The notes under the pieces: model-generated | Databases searched by the model: none | Seen by the model: only the letters and a program-made list of their open reading frames with translations | Told to the model about the DNA's origin: nothing | Assembly: GCA_905236935.1 (NCBI GenBank) | Contig: CAJOQL010000074.1 | Location: 1-29,569 of the forward strand | Direction: 5' to 3' | DNA from: an uncultured Bacilli bacterium | Lineage (GTDB): Bacteria; Bacillota_I; Bacilli_A; RF39; UBA660 | DNA: 29,569 nucleotides | Translations under genes and position numbers: made by a program | Shown: positions 14,353 to 22,296 of the stretch, piece after piece | Layout: every line of letters starts with the position of its first letter | How positions within the stretch are numbered: position 1 is the first letter of the stretch

Positions 14353-15234
14353 ATGATGAAGTTAACGGATGAGATGATACAAGAAACTATTAGAAATAAT
14401 CAGAAATTTAATATATATGACGATAAATGTGTTTTATTATATAAAAAATTTCCAGTTAAAAATACTGAAATAGATAAGTATATTAAAACACTTGAATCAT
14501 TAAAAGAAAAAGGAGTAAATACACCATTAATATTAGACTATCATATTGTTGAGACTAGTGAGTTTGGTTATTGTAAAGCCGTTATTTTAGAAGAAAAAGC
14601 AGATGGTACAACTTTAGATTTAAATCCTATTTATATTAATTTAAAAAATGAAAGCATAGATTTTAAAAAAGTAAGTGATAGTTATTTAAGTGCTTTAGAT
14701 TCTTATATTAATGAAATAGAAAATAGAGCAAATGTTAGTCAGAATATGTATGATAAGTTTTTAACTGATTTCTTTTTAATTAATAATAGTAATTTGCAAA
14801 TTGATCCTAAACCATTAAATTTTTATTTTAGTTCTAGTTCAGGTTTTACTTTTATTGATATAAATGGAGTAGGAGAAAATGGCTTAAATTATTTACCTAT
14901 GTATTTTTTAGGAGCAGTTTTAGGATATGGAGTGCCTAATTTAAAAATTCATAGTACTAATTGTATGTATATTGATAATGATAGATTAAAAAGATTAACA
15001 AATGGATATCAGACTATTATAAGTAAAGTTCTTGTAGCTTTAGAAAAGTATGGGTATAGTAGGAAATATATTTTAAAAGATACTCCAAATTGGCTTAATC
15101 AGCTAAACAGATTAAACTTAGTAGAATCTTTAGATGATTTAGATATTAAATTAGAAAATGATTTTATAAGAATAAAAAAAGAAGAAGAAGCCAAAAAGGT
15201 AGAAGCAGATGATGATTGGGGATTTAAATTGTAA
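14353..15234 (+). CDS. Kinase-like protein (phosphotransferase fold, uncertain activity)
   Basis: 293 residues. The layout suggests a small-molecule-kinase or protein-kinase-like fold. An N-terminal lobe (DDKCVLLYKKFPVKNTEIDKYIKTL) is followed by a hinge-like AVILEEKADGTTL. Then comes DPKPLN at 151-156 in the place of the catalytic loop (DxxxxN), and FIDIN at 167-171 in the place of the metal-binding DFG Asp (Asp169). A classic Gly-rich loop is not visible. The tail is acidic and coiled (KKEEEAKKVEADDDWGF). Its end overlaps the start of the KsgA-like gene, so the two are translated together and probably work together. The fold assignment is moderate and the substrate is unknown. Confidence 0.5.
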   Translation: MMKLTDEMIQETIRNNQKFNIYDDKCVLLYKKFPVKNTEIDKYIKTLESLKEKGVNTPLILDYHIVETSEFGYCKAVILEEKADGTTLDLNPIYINLKNESIDFKKVSDSYLSALDSYINEIENRANVSQNMYDKFLTDFFLINNSNLQIDPKPLNFYFSSSSGFTFIDINGVGENGLNYLPMYFLGAVLGYGVPNLKIHSTNCMYIDNDRLKRLTNGYQTIISKVLVALEKYGYSRKYILKDTPNWLNQLNRLNLVESLDDLDIKLENDFIRIKKEEEAKKVEADDDWGFKL

Positions 15235-15994
15235 TATGTTTAAAAATGATAGTAATTATTTAGACCAACATTTTTTAGTAGATAAAGTTGTTATTAATAA
15301 GTTTATTGAAACTTGTAATTTAAATATAGATGATATTGTAGTAGAAATAGGACCAGGCATTGGTACTTTAACTAAAGAAATATCTCCAAAAGTTAAATCT
15401 TTAACTGTAATTGAAAAGGATGTTAGATTAAAAGAGTATTTAGAGAAAATATCTAATATAAATATAATTTATGGAAATGTTTTAGAAATTGATATTCCTA
15501 AGTGTAATAAAATTATAACTGCTCTTCCTTATAGTATAATTGAGCCATTTATTAAAAAATTAGTGCATACTAATTTTGAAGAACTATATATGATAATGGG
15601 ATCTACTTATGTTAATAATGTTATAAATAAAGAAATAAATAATTTAAGTTTACTTACAAATACTTATTTTAAAGCGATTAAATACTTTGATATTAACCCA
15701 GCATCTTTTAATCCTAAGCCTAAGACTTTATCATCTGTAATTAAATTAACTAAAAAGAAAGAATATACTGATTTAGATAAAATAATTAAAACATTATATG
15801 AACTAGATGATAAAAAGATAAAAAATGCTTTAATGGAAGGCTTAATTTATGTTAAAAATATAACTAAAAGAGAAAGTAAAGAACTAATAGATGAATTAAA
15901 TATAGGTGAAGAGATATTAAATAAGAAGTTCAATTTAATATCTAATAATGAATTAAAAAAGTTATATAATATCTTAAGAAATAATATAAATTAG
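15209..15994 (+). CDS. KsgA/Erm-like rRNA adenine dimethyltransferase homologue lacking the catalytic Asn
   Basis: The family dimethylates adenines of rRNA using S-adenosylmethionine. Here LDQHFLVDK matches the N-terminal signature, VVEIGPGIGTLTKE is SAM motif I and TVIEKD is motif II. Motif IV, normally NLPY (or NIPY), reads TALPYSI: the catalytic Asn is Ala105. The protein may therefore bind RNA and SAM without methylating, or have changed chemistry. At 261 residues it has close to the family's usual length. Two starts are possible: ATG 15209, inside the previous gene, or ATG 15236, 1 base after its stop. It is co-translated with the kinase-like gene. A real KsgA would be expected elsewhere in the genome. 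Confidence 0.7.
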   Translation: MMIGDLNCNMFKNDSNYLDQHFLVDKVVINKFIETCNLNIDDIVVEIGPGIGTLTKEISPKVKSLTVIEKDVRLKEYLEKISNINIIYGNVLEIDIPKCNKIITALPYSIIEPFIKKLVHTNFEELYMIMGSTYVNNVINKEINNLSLLTNTYFKAIKYFDINPASFNPKPKTLSSVIKLTKKKEYTDLDKIIKTLYELDDKKIKNALMEGLIYVKNITKRESKELIDELNIGEEILNKKFNLISNNELKKLYNILRNNIN

Positions 15995-16012
15995 CCTCAA
16001 TTAAGGCTTTTT
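15993..16012 (+). terminator. Intrinsic terminator before murG
   Basis: AGCCT (15993-15997, overlapping the stop codon) pairs with AGGCT (16004-16008), followed by T-rich sequence. The stem is short but GC-rich for this genome. Confidence 0.6.
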
Positions 16013-16071
16013 CTTTACATCTTTATTAAAAAAAAATAAAAAATATTATATAATGTAATAGAGGTGTTTTT

Positions 16072-17148
16072 ATGCGTGTAATTATAACTGCTGGTGGAAC
16101 TGGGGGACATATTTATCCGGCACTCGCAATTCTTAATAAGATTGTGGAAAAGGAACCTGATAGTAAGATTTTATATATTGGAACACATAATCGTATGGAA
16201 AAAGATATTGTGCCAAATGCTGGATATGACTATATTCCATTAGAGATATATGGTTTTAGTAAGTCTGATATTAAAAGAGATGTTAAAAATATATTTTTAA
16301 TTAATAAAGCTTATAAAAAATGCTTACAAATAATGAAAGAATTTAAACCAGATATTGTTATTGGAGTAGGAGGATATGTAACATTTCCAGTTATTAAAGC
16401 AGCATGTAAACTTGGAATAAAAACATTTATTCATGAACAAAATAGTATTCCAGGTAAAAGTAATCGTGCTCTTGCTAAAAAAGTATCTATGATTGGGGTA
16501 AGTTTTGAAGATAGTAAAAAATACTTTGATGAAAAGAAAACTTATTTAACAGGCAATCCATGCGGAGAAAATGCATTAGATATAAGCGCTATTAGTAAAA
16601 CAAAATATGGTTTATCTAGAAATAAAAAATCAGTATTAATTGTTCAAGGATCACTTGGATCTAAAGTAATTAATGAAAAAATGTTACCATTTTTGCAATC
16701 AGTTGATAATGAAAAATATGAAGTATTATATGTAACTGGTAAAAATTATTATGAAGAATATTCTAAAAATAGCTTTAGTAAAAATGTAAAGGTAGTTCCT
16801 TATATAGAAAATTTAAGTGCTTTAATGAAAGATATTGATTTAATGATTACTAGGGCAGGTGCATCAACTATAAGTGAAATAATGGCTTTAGAAATTCCAA
16901 GTATATTTATTCCTAGTCCATATGTAGCTAATAATCATCAATATTATAATGCTTTATCAATTAAAAATGCTGGTGCGGGAGAAATGATTGAAGAAAAAAA
17001 TCTTACAAGTGATTTATTAAAAGAAAAGATAAATAATATTTTAGATAATCCAATGGTTTATAATAGTATAAAAAATAATTTAAAAGAAATGAGTATTAAC
17101 AATAGTAGTACAATGATTTATAATTTAATAAAGAATTTATTAAGATAA
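16072..17148 (+). CDS. murG: Undecaprenyldiphospho-muramoylpentapeptide N-acetylglucosaminyltransferase MurG
   Basis: Adds GlcNAc from UDP-GlcNAc to lipid I to make lipid II, on the cytoplasmic side of the membrane. A GT-B fold of 358 residues: N-terminal GGTGGHIYPALA (residues 8-17), VIGVGGYVTFPV, HEQNSIPGKSNR, and in the C-terminal domain VQGSLGS, the donor-binding TRAGASTISEIMAL and PSPYVANNHQYYNA. GAGGTG precedes the ATG and a TATAAT lies at 16049-16054, so it likely has its own promoter after the terminator. divIB follows 11 bases later. Confidence 0.96.
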   Translation: MRVIITAGGTGGHIYPALAILNKIVEKEPDSKILYIGTHNRMEKDIVPNAGYDYIPLEIYGFSKSDIKRDVKNIFLINKAYKKCLQIMKEFKPDIVIGVGGYVTFPVIKAACKLGIKTFIHEQNSIPGKSNRALAKKVSMIGVSFEDSKKYFDEKKTYLTGNPCGENALDISAISKTKYGLSRNKKSVLIVQGSLGSKVINEKMLPFLQSVDNEKYEVLYVTGKNYYEEYSKNSFSKNVKVVPYIENLSALMKDIDLMITRAGASTISEIMALEIPSIFIPSPYVANNHQYYNALSIKNAGAGEMIEEKNLTSDLLKEKINNILDNPMVYNSIKNNLKEMSINNSSTMIYNLIKNLLR

Positions 17149-17159
17149 AGAGGGATAAT

Positions 17160-17858
17160 ATGGCTCAGAAGAAAAAAAAGAAAAGGTTAAATGTTAAAAG
17201 ACTAATAGTATTTATATTAATAATTTATATTTTAATTAGTGTATTTAAAACAATTATTAATGAGCCAATAAAGAATATTATTATCACTGGTAATTATTAT
17301 GTTACAGATTCTGAAATAATTAACATGGCAGATATTAAAAATTATCCACCACTTATGAAATTAAATATTAATAAAATAAAAAATAGTATTAAAGAAAATC
17401 CATTAATTAGTGAAGTTGAGATTAAAAGAAATTTAAAATTTCAACTTAAAATTAATGTTAAAGAATTAAAAGCAATTTGTTTAGATAGAGCAAATAATGT
17501 TGTTTTATTAGAAGATGGTACTAAGGTAGCTAATAATAATGAGTTTATAGGAATTCCTACACTAATAAATTATACTAAAGAAGATATTTTGAAAAAGTTT
17601 TTAGAAAAAATGAGTTCTTTAGATTATGGAACTCTTAGTGGTATTAGTGAAATAGAGTATGCTCCTAGTAAAAGTGCCGATGACAAAATAGTCGATGAAA
17701 CAAGATTTTTACTTAAAATGAATGATGGAAATTCAGTGTATATTAATATTAGTAGAATAAATAATATAAAATACTATCAAAAAATATATGCTAATTTAGG
17801 TGATAAAAAGGGAATTTTACATTTGGATAGTGGTTCTTATTTGGAGGAAGTAAAATGA
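17160..17858 (+). CDS. divIB: Cell division protein DivIB/FtsQ
   Basis: A bitopic protein of the divisome. A Lys/Arg-rich N-terminus (AQKKKKKRLNVKR) is followed by one transmembrane helix (about 14-30) and a POTRA domain (about 36-95, IKNIIITGNYYVTDSEI to INVKELKA). A beta domain follows to the C-terminus. At 232 residues it is on the short side for the family. The start has AGAGGG upstream. Its position after murG is the standard dcw order, and its stop overlaps the start of queH (ATGA). Confidence 0.88.
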   Translation: MAQKKKKKRLNVKRLIVFILIIYILISVFKTIINEPIKNIIITGNYYVTDSEIINMADIKNYPPLMKLNINKIKNSIKENPLISEVEIKRNLKFQLKINVKELKAICLDRANNVVLLEDGTKVANNNEFIGIPTLINYTKEDILKKFLEKMSSLDYGTLSGISEIEYAPSKSADDKIVDETRFLLKMNDGNSVYINISRINNIKYYQKIYANLGDKKGILHLDSGSYLEEVK

Positions 17859-18448
17859 ATTATAATGAAGAAATGAAAAAAATAATAAGCACTTTTGATG
17901 GAAAAAAGACTATTTTATTACATAGTTGTTGTGGCCCTTGTTCATCTAGTGTTATTGAAAGATTAAAGCCATTCTTTGATATAACTGTAATTTATTATAA
18001 TCCTAATATTGAACCAGTAGAAGAATATATCAAAAGAAAGAATGAACAAATAAGGTTATTAAATGAATTAAATATAAAATATTTCGATATAGATTATTTA
18101 AATGAAGAATATCATGAGGCTATTGAAGGGTATGAAAGAGAACCTGAAAATGGGGCAAGATGTCCAATATGCTATCGTTTACGAATGGAAAAAACTGCTA
18201 AGATAGCTATGGATAATAATTTTGACTATTTTTGTACTACTTTAACAGTAAGTCCTCATAAACCTAGTAAAATAATTAATGAAATAGGTATATCTTTAGA
18301 AAATGAATATCATATTCCTTATTTATTATCAGATTTTAAAAAGGAAGATGGCTATAAAAGAAGTATTGAATTATCTAAAGAATATAATTTATATAGACAA
18401 GATTATTGTGGATGCACTTTTAGCAAAAGAATTAGTAATGAAGAGTAG
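17855..18448 (+). CDS. queH: Epoxyqueuosine reductase QueH
   Basis: Reduces epoxyqueuosine to queuosine in tRNA, as the non-homologous alternative to QueG. The conserved cysteines are all present: LLHSCCGPCSSS (Cys25, Cys26, Cys29), the central GARCPICYRLR, and YRQDYCGCTFS (Cys185, Cys187); these bind an Fe-S cluster and metal in the family. At 197 residues it has the normal length. A GGAGG site lies in the end of divIB, and the two genes overlap by 4 bases. It acts in tRNA modification, unrelated to division, but this genome places it in the operon. Confidence 0.93.
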   Translation: MNYNEEMKKIISTFDGKKTILLHSCCGPCSSSVIERLKPFFDITVIYYNPNIEPVEEYIKRKNEQIRLLNELNIKYFDIDYLNEEYHEAIEGYEREPENGARCPICYRLRMEKTAKIAMDNNFDYFCTTLTVSPHKPSKIINEIGISLENEYHIPYLLSDFKKEDGYKRSIELSKEYNLYRQDYCGCTFSKRISNEE

Positions 18449-18460
18449 GAGAAATATACA

Positions 18461-19312
18461 ATGAATAAAAAAGGATTTACACTAGTAGAAGTATTAGCAG
18501 TAGTAGTTTTACTTGCTATAATTATGTTAATCGCAATTCCAAATGTTTGGGATTCATTAAGTGCAACAAAAAATAAAATTAGTGAGATAGAGAAAAAGCA
18601 ATTAATAGAAGGAGCAGAAACAGCTGTATTAGGAGCTTTAGATTGTGAAAAAGATAATTATATTTATATTGTTGCTGAAGAAGAGTTAAAAGAAGATGGA
18701 AAGACTGCAAATTGTAAAGATGTTAAAGAAAAATTAATAAATGATGGTATAACAATTGATGTATCTTATTTGCAAGATAGCTATTTAAATAATCAAAATA
18801 CAAAATGTATTTATAAAGGACAAGCTAAGGTAAAAGTTTCAGAAAATTATGAAGTCCTTTTAGATTTGCAAGAAGGTGAAGAAGGAGGAGTACGTTGTGA
18901 TGGAACAAATGTAAGCACTACTACGAGAACTACTATTACATCTACGACAACAGAACCAATAATTACAAATGCTGTTACAAGCATTATTAGAAATTATTTT
19001 ACCATAGAAGTATCATACTTTCTACATAACAACATTGATGAATATACATTTGGATGTACTTATAATAAAGGAGACAATCAATATTATGTTAAAGAAATAC
19101 CCGTATATAATCAAGATTTAAATAAGCCAATTTGTATAAATCAATGTAATGCTATAGGCTGTTCATATACTTGTCCATTTTCTAAATTTAATACATATAG
19201 TGGTTATTTTAAATGCAGGTATTATAATGTAAATACACCAAGTAGTTTATCAGAAATAGTAGTTAATTATCAAATAAATAAATCAACTAAAAAAATAACA
19301 ATAATAAAATAA
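18461..19312 (+). CDS. Type IV pilin-like protein with a Thr-rich linker and Cys-rich tip domain
   Basis: The N-terminus KKGFTLVEVLAVVVLLAIIM is a class III (type IV pilin) signal: prepilin peptidase cleavage after Gly5, Phe6 as the first mature residue and Glu10 at position +5. A helical stalk and a first globular part follow. Then come a Thr/Ser-rich linker (about 150-165, STTTRTTITSTTT) and a C-terminal domain with several cysteines (FGCTYN, ICINQCNAIGCSYTC, FKCRYY), probably disulfide-bonded outside the cell. No prepilin peptidase, ATPase or other pilus gene is nearby, so it depends on a machine encoded elsewhere. AGGAG precedes the ATG. It may be a minor pilin or adhesin. Confidence 0.85.
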   Translation: MNKKGFTLVEVLAVVVLLAIIMLIAIPNVWDSLSATKNKISEIEKKQLIEGAETAVLGALDCEKDNYIYIVAEEELKEDGKTANCKDVKEKLINDGITIDVSYLQDSYLNNQNTKCIYKGQAKVKVSENYEVLLDLQEGEEGGVRCDGTNVSTTTRTTITSTTTEPIITNAVTSIIRNYFTIEVSYFLHNNIDEYTFGCTYNKGDNQYYVKEIPVYNQDLNKPICINQCNAIGCSYTCPFSKFNTYSGYFKCRYYNVNTPSSLSEIVVNYQINKSTKKITIIK

Positions 19313-19328
19313 TTATAGGAGGTTTAAA

Positions 19329-20300
19329 ATGGGACTATTTAGTAAATTTAAAGAGGTATTTAAAAAAGAAGAAAAGAAAGATTTGGATATTTATGATAAG
19401 GGATTAGAAAAAACTAGAAATGAATTTATTTCTGAAATAAATGTTCTTGGTCATAAATTTCATAAGGTAACAGATGATTATTTTGATGAACTTGAAAGAG
19501 TTTTGATTAAAGCAGATATTGGAGTACATACAGTAGAAAACTTTTTAGAAAAGCTTAAAAAAAGAGTTAAAGATGAAAATATAACTGATACTAATTATCT
19601 TAGAGAAGTTATTATTGATGAATTATTTATGATTTATGTTGAAGGAGAATCTTTAACTGATAAAATAAATATTCAATCTGAAGGACCAACTGTAATTTTA
19701 ATGGTAGGAGTTAATGGAGTAGGAAAGACTACTACTATTGGAAAACTTGCTAATAAATATAAGCAAATGGGCAAAAGTGTTATGTTAATTGCTGGTGATA
19801 CTTTTAGAGCAGGAGCTGTTCCCCAGTTAGAAGAATGGGCACAAAGGACTAACTCCTTATTTGTTGGAAGAGAAAATGCAGATCCTGCTAGTGTAATTTT
19901 TGATGGTCTTAAAGAAGCAACTGAAAAAAATGTTGATATAGTATTAATTGATACTGCTGGAAGACTACAAAATAAAATTAATTTAATGAATGAACTTGAA
20001 AAGATTAATAAGGTTATTGGTAAATTTATACCTAATGCACCACATGAAACTTTGCTTATTATTGATGCTACAACAGGACAAAATGGTATAAGCCAAGCTA
20101 AATCTTTTAAGGAAATTACTAATATTACAGGTTTAGTTTTAACTAAGTTAGATGGTACTGCTAAAGGTGGAATTGTTCTTGCAATTAAAGAAGAAACTAG
20201 TTTACCAGTTAAATTTATTGGACTAGGTGAAGGCATTAATGATTTAAAATCATTTGATATTGAAGAATATATTTATGGTTTATTAAAGGATTTGATGTAA
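19329..20300 (+). CDS. ftsY: Signal recognition particle receptor FtsY
   Basis: The SRP GTPase that docks ribosome-SRP complexes on the membrane. 323 residues with a short acidic N-terminal region typical of Gram-positives, the N domain (about 20-110), and the NG GTPase: GVNGVGKTT (about 127-135), DTFRAGAVPQL, DTAGRLQ, and TKLDGTAKGG near the C-terminus, then GLGEGINDL. A TAGGAGG site precedes the ATG. The stop overlaps the start of ylxM (TAATG), indicating coupled translation. Confidence 0.97.
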   Translation: MGLFSKFKEVFKKEEKKDLDIYDKGLEKTRNEFISEINVLGHKFHKVTDDYFDELERVLIKADIGVHTVENFLEKLKKRVKDENITDTNYLREVIIDELFMIYVEGESLTDKINIQSEGPTVILMVGVNGVGKTTTIGKLANKYKQMGKSVMLIAGDTFRAGAVPQLEEWAQRTNSLFVGRENADPASVIFDGLKEATEKNVDIVLIDTAGRLQNKINLMNELEKINKVIGKFIPNAPHETLLIIDATTGQNGISQAKSFKEITNITGLVLTKLDGTAKGGIVLAIKEETSLPVKFIGLGEGINDLKSFDIEEYIYGLLKDLM

Positions 20301-20581
20301 TGAAAGATTTAATATATTATTCAGCACTTTTTGATTATTATGGAGAACTTTTATCTGATAAAGAAAAGGATTATTTTAAGGATTATTATTTTGAAAATCT
20401 TTCTTTGCAAGAAATAGCTGATATAAATAAAATATCTAGAAATGCGGTTAGTAAAGTTATAAAAAATGCTAAAGAAAAAATGGAACATTATGAAAATATC
20501 TTAAAACTTTTAAATAAAAAAGAAAAAATAAAAAAATATTTAGATGAATTATCTTTCAAAAAGATTGAAAAGTACATATAA
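20300..20581 (+). CDS. ylxM: YlxM-family SRP accessory protein
   Basis: A 93-residue UPF0122 protein with a sigma-region-4-like helix-turn-helix: YSALFDYYGELLSDKEKDYF, then NLSLQEIADINKISRNAVSKVI. YlxM of Gram-positives stimulates SRP GTPase activity; it is normally encoded beside ffh or ftsY. It overlaps ftsY by one base and is followed by a bidirectional terminator. Confidence 0.92.
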   Translation: MKDLIYYSALFDYYGELLSDKEKDYFKDYYFENLSLQEIADINKISRNAVSKVIKNAKEKMEHYENILKLLNKKEKIKKYLDELSFKKIEKYI

Positions 20582-20611
20582 AAATATTCTTAGGATTTAA
20601 GAATATTTTTT
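20581..20611. terminator. Bidirectional terminator
   Basis: AAATATTCTT (20582-20591) pairs with AAGAATATTT (20599-20608), with an A-run before and a T-run after. It ends ylxM and the convergent membrane protein gene. Confidence 0.75.
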
Positions 20612-21030
20612 TGATTTTGAAAAGCTACAATGTTAATTGCTATTATGGGAATAAATATACAAAGATTACTTATATTATATGATAATGATTCTTTTATATT
20701 AATAGATAATATTAAAAGTATTACCCATAGTAATATCGCTATTAAATGAAATTTTATATCTTTGTAAATAAACGAAATTAAAGTAAATATAGAGATAAAA
20801 CATATAACTAATATTAACAATCCCCACCAAGAACTTGTAAACATATTTTGCAAAAGTAGAGCTAAATCTTTAGTTTTATTTGTAACACTTTCACTATAAT
20901 TTAATCTATCTAAATAATTAAAATATAACAAAAACCATGTACTTAATATTACTTCTAAAATAGTTATTAAAAATAATAATTTACTTCTATCTTTAAATAT
21001 ATTATTAAATTTATCTTTAATTATAATCAA
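20590..21030 (-). CDS. Membrane protein of unknown function
   Basis: About 146 residues with four hydrophobic segments (near FLITILEVILSTWFLLYF, WWGLLILVICFISIFTLI, FHLIAILLWVILLILSI and LCIFIPIIAINIVAF). The start is put at TTG 21030, 10 bases after AGGA; the in-frame GTG at 21039 touches that site. No family is recognised. It stands alone, convergent with ylxM and divergent from the Fic-like gene. Confidence 0.55.
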   Translation of the reverse strand: MIIIKDKFNNIFKDRSKLLFLITILEVILSTWFLLYFNYLDRLNYSESVTNKTKDLALLLQNMFTSSWWGLLILVICFISIFTLISFIYKDIKFHLIAILLWVILLILSINIKESLSYNISNLCIFIPIIAINIVAFQNQKNILKS

Positions 21031-21176
21031 AATAATCACATCCTACTTAAAAATTGTACTATTTATTTATAATAAGTGTCAAATGAAACTTATATTTTTA
21101 TCTTTAAATTATAGATATATTCACTTTTAAATATAAATTTGATACAATCTATTTAACAAAAGGAGTTTTGAATATA

Positions 21177-22121
21177 ATGAATTATGAAGAAAAAGTTCGT
21201 ATTGCTCAACAGCAAATAGAAAGTATTATAAATGCTGGTGCACCAATTGTTAAACTTAATATTTTTGATATACTTGATGGATATGTACCATCAGAATATA
21301 TTAAAAATCAAATAGAATATACTAAAGAATTATATTTAGATTTGGTTGATAAATTAAAAGAATTTAACGAAGAAGATCAAATTACTTTTTTAAAGACATT
21401 AAAAGATACAGATATTATTGATAATCAATCTATAGAAAAAGAAGATCCTTTTTTAATTACCTTGCATCGTAATTTTGAAAGTGTTTTTTCAGTTGATTTA
21501 TTACTAGATAAACTAACTTTTGGAGAGAAAATTTCCAAAGAAGAATTTGTGAAAATTCATGATATTTTATTGCTTGGAACATCATCAGAAAATAAATTAG
21601 GACTTAGAGATAACGACTTAAAATTTGTAGGTTCTTATGAGGTTAATCCGCAAACTAAATTTTCTTTTGAAAATAGAGCAATTAGTTATTTTCCACTCAA
21701 ACATACTGAAATAGATACTGCGATAAGTAAATTTTTAAATTTTATTAATAGTGGGGTAACACCTAATAATGAATATGATATAGTACTTCTTCCAATGGCT
21801 TGTCATGGTTTAATTTCAGCATTACAACTATTTAAAGATGGTAATACAAGATATGGAAGATTAATTCAAAATGTTTTAATTTATAAACTTGCTAATGAAG
21901 AATTAGGGTTAAATCTGGCTCTTCCGTTAGTGTATGCTACTAGACAATACGCAGCCTATAGAGGAGAATATCGTAAGAAAATTGAAAATATTGTTTTAAA
22001 TAATGATACTAAAGCGTGGGAAGAATGGTTTGATTTTAATTTAAAGAGAATTCAAGATGGACTATATTATAATACTAATTCATTAGATACATTAAGAAGA
22101 TATAAAGGCAAAACAAGATAA
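21177..22121 (+). CDS. Fic-fold protein without the catalytic histidine
   Basis: 314 residues. The C-terminal half follows the Fic/DOC fold: PFLITLHRNFESVF, a HDILLLGTSSENKLGLRDND region, and a core helix that ends in ALQLFKDGNTRYGRLIQN. This aligns with the Fic motif HPFxDGNGRxGR; DGN, R and R are kept, but the catalytic His is Gln217 and the Pro is Leu. Fic enzymes transfer AMP or related groups to target proteins; without the His, ordinary transfer is not expected. The start is ATG 21177; a TTG 9 bases upstream is too close to the AAAGGAG site. It is a single gene followed by a terminator. Confidence 0.7.
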   Translation: MNYEEKVRIAQQQIESIINAGAPIVKLNIFDILDGYVPSEYIKNQIEYTKELYLDLVDKLKEFNEEDQITFLKTLKDTDIIDNQSIEKEDPFLITLHRNFESVFSVDLLLDKLTFGEKISKEEFVKIHDILLLGTSSENKLGLRDNDLKFVGSYEVNPQTKFSFENRAISYFPLKHTEIDTAISKFLNFINSGVTPNNEYDIVLLPMACHGLISALQLFKDGNTRYGRLIQNVLIYKLANEELGLNLALPLVYATRQYAAYRGEYRKKIENIVLNNDTKAWEEWFDFNLKRIQDGLYYNTNSLDTLRRYKGKTR

Positions 22122-22130
22122 TATTTTATG

Positions 22131-22164
22131 AAAGAAACTTTTAGTAAAATAGTTTCTTTTTTTT
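22131..22164 (+). terminator. Intrinsic terminator
   Basis: AAAGAAACT (22131-22139) pairs with AGTTTCTTT (22151-22159) and T-rich sequence follows. It separates the Fic-like gene from the tRNA. Confidence 0.75.
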
Positions 22165-22191
22165 ATGAATTTTATTATAATATAAATGTAT

Positions 22192-22267
22192 TGCCCAATG
22201 GCCAAGCGGTAAGGCGTAAGACTCTGGATCTTATATTTCGTTGGTTCGAATCCAACTTGGGCAGCCA
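22192..22267 (+). tRNA. tRNA-Gln (anticodon CUG)
   Basis: All arms fold: acceptor TGCCCAA/TTGGGCA (U1-A72, as in tRNA-Gln), D arm GCC/GGC, anticodon stem TAAGA/TCTTA with loop CTCTGGA, T arm GTTGG-TTCGAAT-CCAAC, G73 and an encoded CCA. The middle of the 7-base loop gives CUG, reading CAG. Two oddities are a six-base variable region (five is usual) and G at position 37 where A is usual. A TATAAT at 22176-22181 is a possible promoter. Confidence 0.9.
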
Positions 22268-22296
22268 AGATGTTTTTTAAAGGAGATAAAAGATAG

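Noticed and set aside
16014..16054. TTTACA and TATAAT as a complete promoter for murG
   Set aside because: The two hexamers are 29 bases apart, far outside the usual 16-18; only the -10 is plausible.
19673..20236. Long minus-strand ORF inside ftsY
   Set aside because: ftsY is certain in the other strand with all GTPase motifs, and the antisense frame shows no domain or ribosome binding site.
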